64,000 bases of DNA from Laccaria trichodermophora (lineage: Eukaryota; Basidiomycota; Agaricomycetes; Agaricales; Hydnangiaceae): contig JACTVC010000003.1 in the NCBI GenBank assembly GCA_018417955.1, forward strand, positions 3,038,001 to 3,102,000, in the 5' to 3' direction. Numbering within the stretch: position 1 is the first letter of the stretch; every line of letters starts with the position of its first letter. This document shows positions 45,531-57,965 of the stretch, in pieces. The translations under genes were made by a program, and so were the position numbers. The notes below the pieces were generated by a model, which did not search any database, had not been told where the DNA came from, and saw nothing but the letters and a program-made list of their open reading frames with translations.

Positions 45531-48500
45531 CTAGACTTTGGCAGTAGCAGGGGTAGCAGTGTCAGATGTCGTTGGGTCGGCAGATTTGGCTGCAGTGGTG
45601 GCCGTACTGGTAGTTCCGGTAGTGGTCGTGGAGGTGGGGGCGACTGCATGAGAAGCCGCCGTGGCTACAGCATCAAACTCATCGTCGGGAACGAGGAATC
45701 CTGGGGGAAGCTGGTCAGGGAGTGGCTGAGTCACATCTGGATCAGTAAACTGCATCATGTACCCCAAGATCTATGCAAGAGACGTCAACGCTAACAAGAG
45801 GGACACATAGGTGGGCATTTACCTGGGGACCTGGAATGCGAATGATGAAACCGTCTTCGGCTTGCGTATAAGAATATGTCTTGCTGGACCCTTGGTCCTG
45901 GTGAGTTGAGCTGGTAGACCAGCAGAGAATGCCACCTGAAGATGCACTGGCGTTTTCGTAGGCCGAACCCTTGGATGCAACGTCAGTCGCCGATAGCGCG
46001 ACCTTGATAGTAATGTCCTACGCATGAGAAAATGCAAAAATTAGCAGAGGATAGCAAGATGATAGAATAAAGAAAACCAACCTTGCAGAAGAGGAAACCA
46101 GCTGGGAATGTGGGGAAGAGATACTTATTAATCTTATCAAAAGCACCAGTAGATGCACCCTTGGTTCTCAAGTCATCGATAGTTTTAATATCCGCAGGCC
46201 ACTTGGACCAAGAAACGTTCTCGTCGATGTGGTAGAAACCGTTCGATTGCTTGAAAAACTGAGGTTGGAACCAGCCTGAACGATCGACAGTCACCAAAGT
46301 GGCCCGGAAGCCAATCTGAACCGTAATTGACGAGTCTGCTGAGAGGGAACTAGACGATGAGCTCGCGCTGGAGGATTCGCTGTGGTAGGAACCAAAGAAG
46401 AAATTGCAATCCGATTTAGACGTGTTCGCCTCGCTAGACTGGCTACTCGTGGAGAACGTGCTCGTGACAGTGTGGTTCATGAGGAATTCTTGCCACCTGC
46501 TGCCACCTGATGTCTTTTCTGCGGGAAGAATATCAACATCGTTGATGGAGGCAATCTTCGCATTGCCCATTGGCGTCAGGTTAGTCGGAGCAGGAACCGC
46601 CGTGGTAGCATTGTCCTTGTACCGCAACGCCTTGACACGAGCGGTGAGTTCGGCAATGTCCTTGTTGAGTGAGTTTATTTGGGTGGTGATCAAAATCGTC
46701 TCATTTGTGGTGTCGGTCGCCTCAGCAAGGACCTTCGCTGACAGCAGACTAGTATATGCACGAGAAGCCTGAGTAACAGAGAGCTGGGCTGAGGTGACTT
46801 TGCCCATTCCCTCTTGGATGTTGGTAAAAGCAGCATCAGCAATCCTGGCAGTCTTGGCCGCTTTGGTAAAATCGCTCATGACGAACTCATTGTTGGCGTT
46901 GATGCAAGTCTGGGCAAGTGAGATAACGTTGCTTGTGTAAGTGGTCGACAGCTCAGCTTGAGCTTTGTCATAAGCAGACTCTGCTGCGTCAAGCTTGTCC
47001 TGCAGGTCCCTGAGATCAGTCGTGGGGCTGTGCTGTACGATGGCAAGGCGTGATTGAAGAATGTCAAGAGCTTTCGATTTGGCATCGATTTGTTGTTCAA
47101 TCAAGTCGGGGTCCGCGGTGAGATCCTCCATGGTAAAGTTGGTGTCAAGGCTTTGATACCAATCAATAGGTTGCATCTGAACAGGATAAACCTTCAAGCT
47201 TCCGTCCAAGGAGCTGGTGGCAGATTGGCGAAGGGCATCCTTAGCGTCCTGAAGGAATTCGGCGGCACTTTTGATATCCATATAACCAAGGTATTGACGA
47301 ATCGTATGCGAGTAACCGCGAACAACAGCATCGCCGTACTTTGATGCGAGTTGAGCTTCACGAATAGGGGTAATATGGGCAAGCCGACGAGTGACATCCT
47401 CCAAAGCATCGCCCTTGGCACTTTTGATCAGCTCGTCGCGTTCAAGCTCCCAGGCTTGCTGAGCCGTCAAGTACTCTGTCATAAGCGCATCAGAAAGCTC
47501 CATACGATTGACCTTGCTGTCACTAGTAAGCTTGTTAGCAACTGCAAAGGCAGGCTTTGGTGTGTCGACGGAAGAGGAGGCGGTCCCACTAGTTACGCCG
47601 GCGTTGAGAGCTCGAGCGGCAACGGGTCCCCCAGCCGCAGCCGCGGTCACGGGCGGAGGCGCAGTGTGCTGGGAGGCTATAAGGTCCTTAACCCAACCAG
47701 TCGCCGGTACATCCTTCAAGAGCCAATTACGGATCTGATTTTGCTGATGCGCGAAATTAATGGCCGATGGCTGGATACCTGGCACCAGATTGTTTAGACA
47801 TTGCTCGTAAACAATTGACAAGTTGATCCCGTTGGGAGCGCCGATAACGTTTCCAACGTTGTACAGTTGGTCGGTCAACCTAAACTCGCTCTCGTTAACG
47901 ACCGTTGGCTTGACAAACTGGCCATAGACGCCAGCGCTAGAGCTATCCCAAGCATACTGCTCTTTAGCCAAAAATCGGCCTGGGAACTGAAGCGCAAAAA
48001 TTTGACCCGAGCTGGGCGCAAACAATTCGGTAATTTTACCGACAAGAATGTCAATGAACGGCCCAGTCGTTGGTCCCGGCGGCGGAGCGGCTCCTCGAGC
48101 CTTGAATGGTTGTTCTACGTCTGCATTCACTCCTCTCGCTGCATTCACTCCTCTTGCAGCACTAGGTGCACCGGTAGTCCCACGACTTGTAGCGAGACGT
48201 GCAAGATCAACTTTGATCATATTTCGCAGCGCTGCAATCTGCTCCGCAAATTCCGGCTGACCAGAGTGGGAAAAGGCAATGTTTCGCTGCTTGGCGTAGC
48301 CTGCAAAGTTATCTGACAGACCTAAAGTGTCGATGTTTGCCTTGAAGCTGTCCTTGACGTGTCCTTCGGGATAAGGATAGAGAACCTGGGAAGAGAGTCA
48401 GGATATGTTCGTAACAAAGATTCTTCAAGAACTCACCCCAATAAAGGCCTGATCCGTTGCCGAGGGAACGTGGTTATAATCCGTCGAATGGAAGTCGAAA

Positions 48501-50614
48501 AAGCTTTTGAGCGAATCCCAGGCACTCGTAACCTTGAGCTTCTTATCCGCGTACAACATGACCGATTTCTTGTCAAACGGCGTCGCGACCGACACGTCTG
48601 TATCCGGTTGATCTGTCGTTTCTGTGAATGGGGATACATGCTCATGCTTAAGGCCAAGCGCATGGCCGATTTCGTGATAAAGCGTTCTCTCCTCAACCTG
48701 CTTCACCCAATCACCCTGCGCTTCAGCTGCAGTTTTCGGGATAACTTTGCTAAGAACCATCGAAGATTCTACTGATCCGCCTGCTAACGTAATATCATCT
48801 TGACTTTGGCGATACTTGATGGATGTCTTGCCAATGGCAGACCATCCCGTAAACCCGCCTCCCGGAATTTCACCAAAATAAATACGTATATCGCCTGAAG
48901 CCTTGACGGGGTCGAAAGGAACAGCGGCGAAGTTGAGGTTCGTGATATTCGAGTAGTACTTGAAGGTATCTGCAATGCGTTGCTGACGATACGGCGTGGC
49001 ATCTCCAGTACCCTGGATGAAAGAGTACGTGATGGTATCGCCGGGGAGCCACAAGTCCTTGTTGACCGTGGCAACGCCATGAGCAGCACCCTTGCCAACG
49101 TCGTCGTCACCGAGTTGGGAAGCGCACCAGTCAACCACAACGTCATCTTCGGGCTTCACTTCATGGCTGGGACCACCCACAGTGTCTTCACCACCGCTAG
49201 ACACACTGTTTAGACGTTCTGCCCGAGCGGCACGAGCGGTGATGCACCAATTTGTGAACTGGTATCTAACCTCGGGCCAATTCGAATTTTTGTACTCTTG
49301 GAGAATTCGGTCTCTGGCAGTGCCATCAACGCCGGCAATTCCAAGAGCGTATTCGAAAGTCCATATCGAGTCAAGAAGAGGAGTACCGACGGGATGAGGG
49401 TAGTTGATTATCACGTATGCCTTGTCGATGTCAGAAAGCACATTATTCGGTTTGACCTCGATTCCCTCCTCATTCATTGCCGCTGGCATGAAGTACCTGA
49501 TTTTGAAAATGAGTATCGATCAAAAAGAGACCATGATGGGACTGACATCATGATAGAATTCAGATCGAGCTCGGAAAAATTGGAGACGTCCTTCAACGCA
49601 TAAACGTCGAGAATTTGATTAATGACGTCTTGCCTTGTCCATCCTTGAGTGACCGTGTAATAATCAATAACCGCTTTGGAAAGAATGAGAATGCCAATTT
49701 CAAGCGAGCGCATCGATAGGACTTACCATCAGGCTTCAAATGGATCTTGCTACCACGGACGGGAGATTGATGCTCGTGCATCAAACCCAAAATGTGACCA
49801 AATTCGTGTAGTATGACACCTCTCTCATTCGCGGTGGTATTATCAACTGGAGTATCATCTAACCAGCCCAAGTTCATTGTCGGAAGTGACTGGGCAACTT
49901 TGTTGATTTCCTTTGCAACATACGCCCAAGAACCGGAACTTGGGTCAAAGGTAATACGAATATTGGCCGACTGGGGGGAATCCAGTTGAGCAAACTTAAC
50001 ATTTGCATACTTTGTCCATTCTGTAATGACATTGGAGACCTTAGCTCGCTGATTGGCTGTTCCGGTTATGAAACCGTATGTGAGAGTCTGTGCGAAAAGC
50101 TATTATTTGTGCTGGTGAAAACGATGAAACGAAGACTCACGACGCCGTTGTCCCACAAGTTGCTTGATTTCGTAATAACAGCCCTCTGAACAGTCAAACC
50201 CAGCTGGTCAGGCGTAGATCTCATGGATTCCGCGGCGCCTTTGTCCACGGCGACTTCAGCACAGGTGTACCTAAACCACTCCTCACGTGGAGGCTGTCTG
50301 ACCTCGTCCGATACAGCGGCCGCGGCAGCAACGGATGTAGGGGGGACGTCGCCGGCAATAACAACGGCGGCAGGAGGGGCATTGGCAACAAGGGATGCAG
50401 TGGCGGCAGGTTGGGCACTGATGGGAAGGGAGACAGGCGAAAGAGGAGGGGAACTAACGGCAGCAGAGACAGGGGCCAAAGGATGAACAACGGTAGCAGC
50501 GGAGCCAGTACTGACTGTAGGAGGGGTCACAACTACTGGGACAGTGGAGGTAGCAGGAGTTGGCTTAACGATCTGGGGAGGAACAACAGAGGTAGCGGGA
50601 GGTGCTTCGCTCAT
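45531..50614 (-). CDS. Very large protein with two metzincin protease domains and a coiled-coil C-terminal half
   Basis: Start MSEAPPATSVVPPQ (50614); no signal peptide, but a ~90-residue Pro/Ala/Val-rich leader. The first protease domain runs TLTYGFITGTANQRA to VILHEFGHILGLMHEH (HExxHxxGxxH), with Met-turn SIMMYFMP rebuilt over an intron. The second runs DTITYSFIQGTGDATPY to YHEIGHALGLKHEH with Met-turn SVMLYAD. Exon joins keep frame throughout. The intron at about 48439-48390 joins AFIG to VLYPYPEGHVKDS, so the 740-codon block downstream belongs to the same protein. That half has AQQAWELERDELIKS and several long Gln/Ala-rich heptad stretches, a Ser-rich patch (SSSASSSSSSL), and ends in a Thr/Ala-rich tail (stop 45531). 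Total about 1,590 residues. Metzincins are zinc endopeptidases of the astacin/M12 type. The C-terminal half is unrecognised. Substrate and location are unknown. Confidence 0.8.
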
Positions 50615-52637
50615 TGTAACGGATTGGAGGATGGTTGGGAAACCATAGTGCGCCAGGCTTTATAGTCGCATGATTCTCCTTAAGGCACTTTTCGAAGACA
50701 GAAGGAACGACGGGCGGCGGTCAGGTGAAAAACAACAATACCGCTGAGAAATTCAAAGATCTATCAGATTCATGAAATTGAAGTTGACATGAACCAGTTA
50801 CCCAGTCCTCCTGCAGGATCGCGGAATCGATCCAAATTGGTCATTGACGGATTTCACGACCATATCAGTGATCACAGCGCCCAATGACCTATAAAACCCG
50901 TTAGCTGACTGCTGGAATGGTAGAAAAGTCGTGCCTTGCATCGGTGCTACAATTGTACCAGATTGTACCTTGTGGGAAGCGTCAAAGCCAACGCAAACTC
51001 TAGACAGCTCCAGACGAGATAACGTGGGTTTCGAAAGTCAAGGCGAAAGGCGCAGATATTTAGATCCCAAAAGACACTGGCCGACAAGTTTGAAATGATG
51101 ATTGAACGCTGTCATGAGTTTGAGCGTTTGTCAAGCGTTTGTTCAAAGTTTTGAATTCCCACGCGTCGCACAAAACTCTACAATGCTCAGTACTCAGTAC
51201 TCAGGCCTCAGGGTGGTGTGCATTTCAAAACACTCAAAAGTCATTGTATTAATCGTGCAACCCTCGGCGCCCACCTTACATTAGACCTCTTGTGGAATCC
51301 GGTGTTTTTGACCCAAACAAGACTCGAACGATCCGTGCTTGAGTTATTTTGGGAACGGGAGATCGTAGAAGAAAGACATACGTTCCGTGGAAGGTATGTA
51401 TGACACATGGTCAGCGGACCCAGAGAGCTGATGCATTGATGAACAAATAACCGCCAGTTATTTCTCCTCCACAGCTGCAGATGCAACGTGCGCCCATATC
51501 ATCCTCGTCCTTTCTTATCATTCACGGACGCCGGATAAGCAAGCCCAGCGGACCAATGCAGCACTGGGCGGCGTTGGTTTGTCAACCGGTGCCGCAATTT
51601 TCCTGGGGGGGATTCAAATGCCGCGCTACAATGCCTAGGTTCAAAAGGTATCACGCTGAAATCATGTTGATGGATTGCTACGAGATACTTATCCACGTCG
51701 AGATAGGCGAAGGGGCAGGAAGTTTCCTTAGTACCACGGTGCCATCGCGCCCTCAGTTTGTCGTTGTTGCAAAAGCTTTCTGAGATATGCTGCCCTTCAA
51801 TTTGGCTGCCCTCCAACCAACTTCCAACTTGTCTTGAATGGGTCAACAGGATGAACGCTCGCGGACACATGTCAAGGAATCATCCTCAAAATCCTCACAA
51901 TGCGATTGCATCTGGCACTCGCGATTTGTTACAATCCCCCCGCCCCCACCCACCCAATACACCCATCTATAGAAATCTCCCGTGTGGCCTGCTTAACCAT
52001 GAATATTCGAAGTATATTCGAATGGGCTCCTCTTGGCAATTAACGGTTTACGTGTCGTGAGTTTTAGAACAAAACTACGTCACAGAAAGCCCTGACGTCG
52101 AGCGACTTCACAGTTTAAACAAAGTCTGATCCGACACCTTTGTTCCGTCAGTCTCGTGGATCGATCGACCTGCCACCTGGTCACAGCCAAGGGTATATAA
52201 GTCATTATAGAAAGAAGACATCCTTTTCCCAACTTACCGTATATTTCGGTCACTCACCAGCAATGTCCCCCTCCCTACTCATGACGACTCGCCTTTGGTA
52301 AAGGATATGAGGATACCCGTCCTTTTGTCTATGTTCATCTTGCCTCTTATCTCCGAGTCAATGTTGGAGTCAGCAGTCACGATCACCCATCACCCACTGA
52401 TTGTCAGTGATTGACAATTTGCCGCTATCTCCAGTGTCTTTTGGGAGATTCGGCGCTGACTTTTCGGGATCAAGTTATCTGACCACGCATGTCAATCTGT
52501 GTCTCTTTTCATCCAGATTTACTTAACACAAACAAGATATTGGGCCTCAAGTCATAATGAAAGGGACAGGCAACAAATCAAATGGGTCAGGACTCGCTGT
52601 CAACTCCGAACGAAGCAGATCTCGTTTCGTCTACAGT
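50615..52637. other. 2-kb intergenic region, nothing recognised
   Basis: Short open frames only, none with a domain or splice support. It must contain the promoter of the large protease gene and the 3' end of UstYa. A CCCCCCGCCCCCACCC tract lies near 51937. Confidence 0.5.
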
Positions 52638-53672
52638 TCAGCTAATAATAGCCGGGATGGGCAGGTTATCTTCTACATATTCCAAAGGATCAATCCACTC
52701 ATGAATTCGATGCTCTCGTGCCCAGTCACGTATCTTGACGAAATTTCTGCATGTGTGTGCCTGCGTGCTGTATCCAACTACCGCCTTGTACGAGTCACTC
52801 CATTGCCAGACGTTCACAGATATATCAGCACTACACCTGAATAACGAATTTCGTGAGGATTTTCGGCTATCACAAACGTAGGAGTGGTCACTCACATTAG
52901 AGATTGTCGAATGGAGTCCACACAGTGCGATACATGCTCTTCGTCTAGATCAGTGTCATTGGCGTAGTAGTCGCGATGAAGCGCTCGCCGGATATTATTC
53001 TATAACCAACGAACAAGGACAGAAATGAATTACAGGTTGATAAAAAAATAGATCTGTCGGCGTACCAGGCAGTGAAGCTGGTGGAAAACATCAAGTCCAG
53101 CAAGGTAGTAACCAGGCTCGTGTTTGATGGGATACGTCTTATTGGGAAGAAGTGCAGCCTCACTTTTCGGGATTTTCAAGAGAGTATCTAAACCCATCAT
53201 AAAATTTTGCTTTCGTTTTTGGCGGGGATCAAGACTTACGATTGTAAAGCTCTCCCCAAGCGTGATCAACTTCCTTGGAAGCCCCTTGATAGATAGTTTT
53301 GTGTTCTCTCCCGGGCGTGAACGACTTGATTTCGTATTCAATTTCTGATTGCGCGGGTGCTTCAAAAATGTGAAGACTGATTTCATAGAAATTCTACAGC
53401 AACTCACAGTACAAGAGCATCCCGTCAGTGGACGGGCACCGACATGGTATAGCGCTGCTACCGCAATCTTTGCCGAATATGACGGCGACGATGAGGGCAA
53501 TTATTTGCAGAACGATGATGATAATCAGCATTTTTTCACGCGTTGCGAGTATGTGCCGTGTATGATTCTTGGAGTGACCATCTCCGTAGCTGCTGCCTTG
53601 CTCGCATGCCTCCGAATCGTCAGATGGCAGTAGTGAGGTCAAGGGAAGATACTTCGCGGATTCGTTGCCCAT
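52638..53672 (-). CDS. UstYa-family (DUF3328) oxidative cyclase
   Basis: Five exons. MGNESAKYLPLTSLLPSDD starts a short cytosolic part. A single membrane anchor (LIIIIVLQIIALIVAVIF, about residues 50-67) follows, then DCGSSAIPC and the lumenal domain: SPAQSEIEYEIKSFTPG, EVDHAWGELY, and LPNKTYPIKHEPGYYLAGLD. The two family motifs are present as FHQLHC and HVSHCVDSIRQSL, and the HxxHC histidines and cysteines are intact. DISVNVWQWSD and AHTCRNFVKIRDWA follow before the end PIPAIIS. UstYa proteins catalyse oxidative cyclisation or crosslinking of ribosomal peptides (for example in ustiloxin and asperipin pathways) and oxidations in other fungal pathways. It is divergent from the repeat-precursor gene at 54773, with 1.1 kb between starts. 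No frameshift or stop is seen. Confidence 0.92.
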
Positions 53673-54772
53673 GGGTATCGTTCTGACAAGATGGGTGTCT
53701 GGGGAGATGTTTAAACAGGCCGTGGGGCAACAATCTGAGCCTCTTAATCAGTCCGCTATGGGCGCTTCCCTTTAACCAGGAACCGAAGTGCACCGCAGAC
53801 GACTTGCCGAGGAGGCCATCCGCAATCTATTCATGGGCAATTCGGTCCTCGGTAATAGGTAATGTTTGCCTTAACTTCCGAAACTTGGGGAAAAAAATAA
53901 GCTGAGCCATTATAATCAGCTTCAAATCTACATTTGCCGACACAGAACAGCGTCAGTGATCTAGGCACTTCAGATTCGAAAATGCTCACTCTGACTGGGA
54001 GGCAAGTTAGATATTAGTTGAATTCCAAGTCCTGTTCCTAGGAATCATTCTTTGTATTTCCCTGTGTTGTACCGAATACATACAGACTTGAACTTGCAAA
54101 CAGCTTCAAGTTGCAAGATCGTATGGCAGAGTCCGATGCTGTCCGAAGGTAGAGAGAGTTGAGAGCAACGCATCACGATTCAGGAAGAAGGGTGGATGAA
54201 GCAGAAGTATTTGAGCTCTTCCGTCGATCAGTGTTACAGGGCGTCATAGCTCCAGAAATTTGCTGAGGCTATCAAGTTCAGAGCAGAAGCATTAGCTTTT
54301 TGTTTGCTCTCAAAGCCATCAACGTTGATCGTAAACAACCTCGAAGGAGCGAAGTTTTCCGAGATCCCAGTTGGATCCCAGCTGTCCTAGGGTTGCCAGT
54401 TGGGTGGCGACTCCAAAATCGTGGTGAAGTTTTATTGCCGGCAACTCGGAGCGCACCGTCGCGGGGTGAAATCCGACCAAGGGCACAGGCTGCAGTAACT
54501 TGCTGCAGCCTACAGCCCCTAGCCTGTGCCAAGACCAAGCCAAGACTGCTCCGTCTTGGCAATAGTAGGCTAACATATACATCTTGGTCGTCTCGGTCGT
54601 CCGTAAAACAAAAATTCCTCGTAACCGAATGAGCCAGGCTCCGCCACCGCAAGCAACTGTTACGTTGATTTTGTGAGTTAGTTTTACATCGGAATGGGGA
54701 ACTCCGGTGTAAGGTCGTCTGCAAGTATATAAGGTGAACTTGGAATACTCACTCCATACCAAAGTTCTCAGT
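53673..54772. promoter_or_regulatory. Divergent promoter region of UstYa and precursor A
   Basis: This 1.1-kb region shares blocks with the region before precursor B. One is a 33-bp segment at 53962-53994 (TAGGCACT...GATTCGAAAA.GCTCACTCTGA) matching 59263-59295 at 29 of 33 positions. Another is a 28-bp identical block around 54308-54335, containing the perfect palindrome ATCAACGTTGAT (54318-54329, also at 59521-59532). Near 54482-54530 nested inverted repeats occur (GGCACAGGCT with AGCCTGTGCC). A TATA box, TATATAAG, sits at 54726, 47 bp before the ATG. Confidence 0.6.
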
Positions 54773-55854
54773 ATGAAGTTCGCCCTCGCTTTCTCAACCG
54801 CTTTCATTGCTTTGATATCCTTTGCTGAAGGTGCTCCTTCTGAAGTAGGTTATTATATTTTTCAGTGGTTGAAACATTCTCAGCGCCATGTAGAATACGA
54901 CAACGGACAAGGTGGTCGTTATTGGGTTCGGATAGCCAAGGTCTCTACCCGATTTTATGTTCTGCTGAACGGCGCACAAAGCTTACATTTGTTTTCCCAA
55001 GTTCGTTCCGCCTGAGGTTCCCGTTGATCAGAAATACGGAGACGGCAAGAATAACACTGGTCTGTGGATTCGCGAGGCGAAGGTTTGCAAATTTCTATGC
55101 TTCAGGAAAATCAAAGGACGCTTACAAGTCGTATATTCCTTTCAAGGCATTGAAACCTGAGGTTGGGCTTGATCAAAAGTATGCCGACGGGAAAAATGGC
55201 AGTATCTGGGTTCACGAGGCTAAGGTTCGTCTAGTCCCTGTTGAAAACTAGACCTACTGATCAATTCTGTATTCCGGATAGTTAAAAGAAGTCAACCCTG
55301 ACGTAGAGTATGCGAACGGGAAGCGTCCCGGAGGCGCTGTTTGGATCCGTGAAGCCAAGGTAAGTTCCTTGAACACTGAGGGGCGAACAAAATATTCATA
55401 TGTTGAGTAGAAGCCTGTGAAAGAAGTCGATCCTGATACAGAATACGCCGATGGGACAGGCCTTGGAGGCGCCGTCTGGGTCCGCGAACTCAAGGTAAGT
55501 CTGTTGATTGAAAGGGGCTAGACGAGTCACTCGCATGCTGCGTAGAAGCCCGTCAAGGACGATGGCACAGGCCTCAAAGGCGCAGTCGGGGCTTGCGGAG
55601 TCAAGGTCAGCTTATTTGTGTATTGAAAAAGATTGGAGGTCTCATTGATATCTAGCGTAGAAACCGGTGAAGGAAGTCGATCCTGATACCGAATATGCCG
55701 ACGGAACAGGTCTCGGAGGCACTGTTTGGGTACGTGAGGCCAAGGTTTGTGTCACCTCTTCAGTAATTTCAACGAATTGATCACCCACCCTTTGTGATAG
55801 CTGAAGGACGTTAAAGCCGATGGGGAGGACGATGGTTATGGCCTTGGAGGAAAG
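54773..55854 (+). CDS. Secreted repeat protein, candidate ribosomal-peptide precursor A
   Basis: Exon 1 (54773-54844) encodes a 24-residue signal peptide (MKFALAFSTAFIALISFAEG). Eight mini-exons follow, all beginning and ending in phase 0: 54884-54940, 55002-55082, 55147-55224, 55282-55359, 55411-55494, 55546-55605, 55661-55744 and 55801-55854. Each encodes one repeat of 18-28 residues. The consensus centre is EVDPDTEYADGTGLGG followed by VWVRE-A/L-K. Tyr and Trp are conserved in most copies, and later joins create Lys-Lys pairs (K then KPVK) that a Kex2-like protease could cut. Exon 7 lacks the Tyr-containing part. The end is uncertain: either a stop shortly after 55854 or a final exon to about 56000. 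Signal peptide, tandem repeats and a divergent UstYa neighbour are the layout of dikaritin precursors. The function is inference. Confidence 0.7.
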
Positions 55855-56547
55855 GTAAGGTGCCAACTTCCACTTTGGAGGATGTTGTTCACAACGGAGA
55901 ATCAGTGATTGGGCAGAATGGAGAGCCCACCTACTCCGTGCATACACGTCAGACACGGACAGGCTTTTTCATTTCATCAATTAGTATGGGTAAAGACTTG
56001 ACCTGATTCCGTTCAATTTTGTGTAACTTTTGCCGATTGATACTTTGATTGTACTTCTTCGTTGAGAGAAACAACTGGGATTTCGATAATCAAATAAGTT
56101 TTTTCAAAGAGTCCACAAGAAACGCACATTATGTTCAGATTTATATGCCCAAGACGAACACGGTTGGCCCAAGTGGAGCTATGAATCGGGAAGGCCGCTG
56201 CGTAGGATGGTTCAAGATGGTAGGCCTCTAAAAATATCGAAAAAGCTTGCCAAACCAAGTGTTTTGACATTGAATATTGAACGTTGAACGTCGGTGGCTT
56301 GGTGCGGCAACATTCGTTTGATGATGAGCGTTGGATTCATAAACACGATGGTGAGACTGCCAAATGTGGTTGTTTGTTTGGAGCATACAAAGCGAACTTG
56401 CCGACTCGAGTCAAGATGTCTTGGTTATTTTAGGTATTCCCGCCCCCGCCGCCCGACAAATGACTCATTAAAGGAGTGGATCCGACTCGTCTTGGATGAG
56501 GGCTTTAAAAGGCACCCAAAACCATCACTTGCCCCTCACCACGAATC
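55855..56547. other. Spacer between precursor A and the oxygenase
   Basis: It contains the possible last exon and 3' UTR of precursor A and the promoter of the oxygenase. GAACGTTGAACG near 56280 partly matches the palindrome found before both precursor genes. Confidence 0.45.
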
Positions 56548-57965
56548 ATGTCCACACTCGATCACGACCTTGCTGCTGTTCGCAATGCCATTTCTAAGAA
56601 ACAGCCCTTCATCACTGGTACCCATCCTCTTACCGACAACTCTGGACTCTTCTTTTTTCGGACAGGAGGCGGTACAGGGTGAAAGCCTTTCTCTATTTCT
56701 CTTGTCGAGTTGTCGTCCTGATTTTTGTCAACAGAGCACATTGTATAGACCTCGCCAACGCCGACGACGCAAGCCTTCAAGTTTTGCTAGAAGCGTGTCA
56801 GCGGGCTCCATTCGGCGTCGACAACAAATATGTATTGGATGAAACCTATCGGAAAGCTTGGAAGATGGACAACTCCGATTTCGCGACGCGCCTTGACGTG
56901 GTTAATACCGGAATCTTAGACTGTATTCGCTCAATGCTTATGCAGGCAAACGAGAACAAGAAAATTCGGCCGGAAATGTACAAGTTGAATGTTTATGGTG
57001 AGTTCGATTCGGAACTTGATGATGAATGAGAGAATTTACGGCGCATATATGAAGGTCCTGGCTCTTTCTTCAAAGCACACAAGGATACTCCCCGCGGCGA
57101 GAACATGTTCGGTTCACTCGTTGTTGTTTTCCCGACTCGCCATGAGGGAGGAGCCCTTCAACTCCGTCATAAGGGTCAAGAATGGACCTTTGATTCTGCA
57201 GCCATCACTTCCAAGCAAGACGTCCCCTCGATCGCTTACGTCGCATTCTATGGCGACGTCGAACACGAAGTCTCCATGGTCACCTCTGGTTATCGCGTCA
57301 CTTTGACTTACAACCTCTATTTCGATGACACCTCAGCCAATCCGGGTCCTATATATTCCTGGATCAAGGAAGACGAACTTGCACTTCGTACATCTCTATC
57401 CGCCCTTCTTGATCATCGCGATTTATTGCCCGATGGCGGATATCTCGGTTTCGGTCTCGAATTCATGTACCCCGTCGCCCGAGGGACTGTCAGAGGACTA
57501 ATCAACTCCCTCAAAGGAAGCGACGCCATGATCAAACTCGTCCTGGAACAACTTGATCTCAAGCCCCAGGTCAAAATCATCTACGAGGATAACGAGGACG
57601 CATACCCTGCAGGTCACCATTATGGGGATGACCAGCCACCTCTCAAGAGGCCTCACATCATGCTGGACGACGAGGATGAACTTCCGGACTGGGAAACGGA
57701 GGAGCCTTTTCGGATTTCGATACCCGAAGGTGGACACGGAATCGTGATTTGCGGCGCGGATGAGGTTGGCGAATACTCCGACTACGGTCGTGAGGTCCTT
57801 CGAGCTAAGAAGGTGTTATGGGTCACGCCCCAAACGACGTTCACCAGCCTCAAGTCTCCTTACGTGGCTTATGGAAACGAGGCATCGCTTGGGTTCAGTT
57901 ACGGAAATGTGTGTCTCGTCGCGGAGGTTCTGCCTTTGGGACAGCGAGCGAAATGTACTACTTGA
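56548..57965 (+). CDS. 2-oxoglutarate/Fe(II)-dependent oxygenase
   Basis: Exon 1 (56548-56678) begins MSTLDHDLAAVRNAISKK. It joins over a 56-nt intron to AHCIDLANADDASLQVL, and a third exon starts GPGSFFKAHKDTPRGENM. The iron-binding set is H-x-D in AHKDTPR and the distal histidine in GDVEHEVSMV. The 2OG-binding Arg is in GYRVTLTYNLYF. LVVVFPTRHEGGALQLRH and FDSAAITSKQDVPSIAYVAFY complete the double-stranded beta-helix. About 200 further residues follow, ending QRAKCTT. The family hydroxylates or desaturates proteins, peptides or small molecules in a 2OG-dependent manner. Related proteins are common in Agaricomycetes. Here it lies between two repeat-precursor genes on the same strand, so a role as a tailoring enzyme is plausible but unproven. 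Confidence 0.85.
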
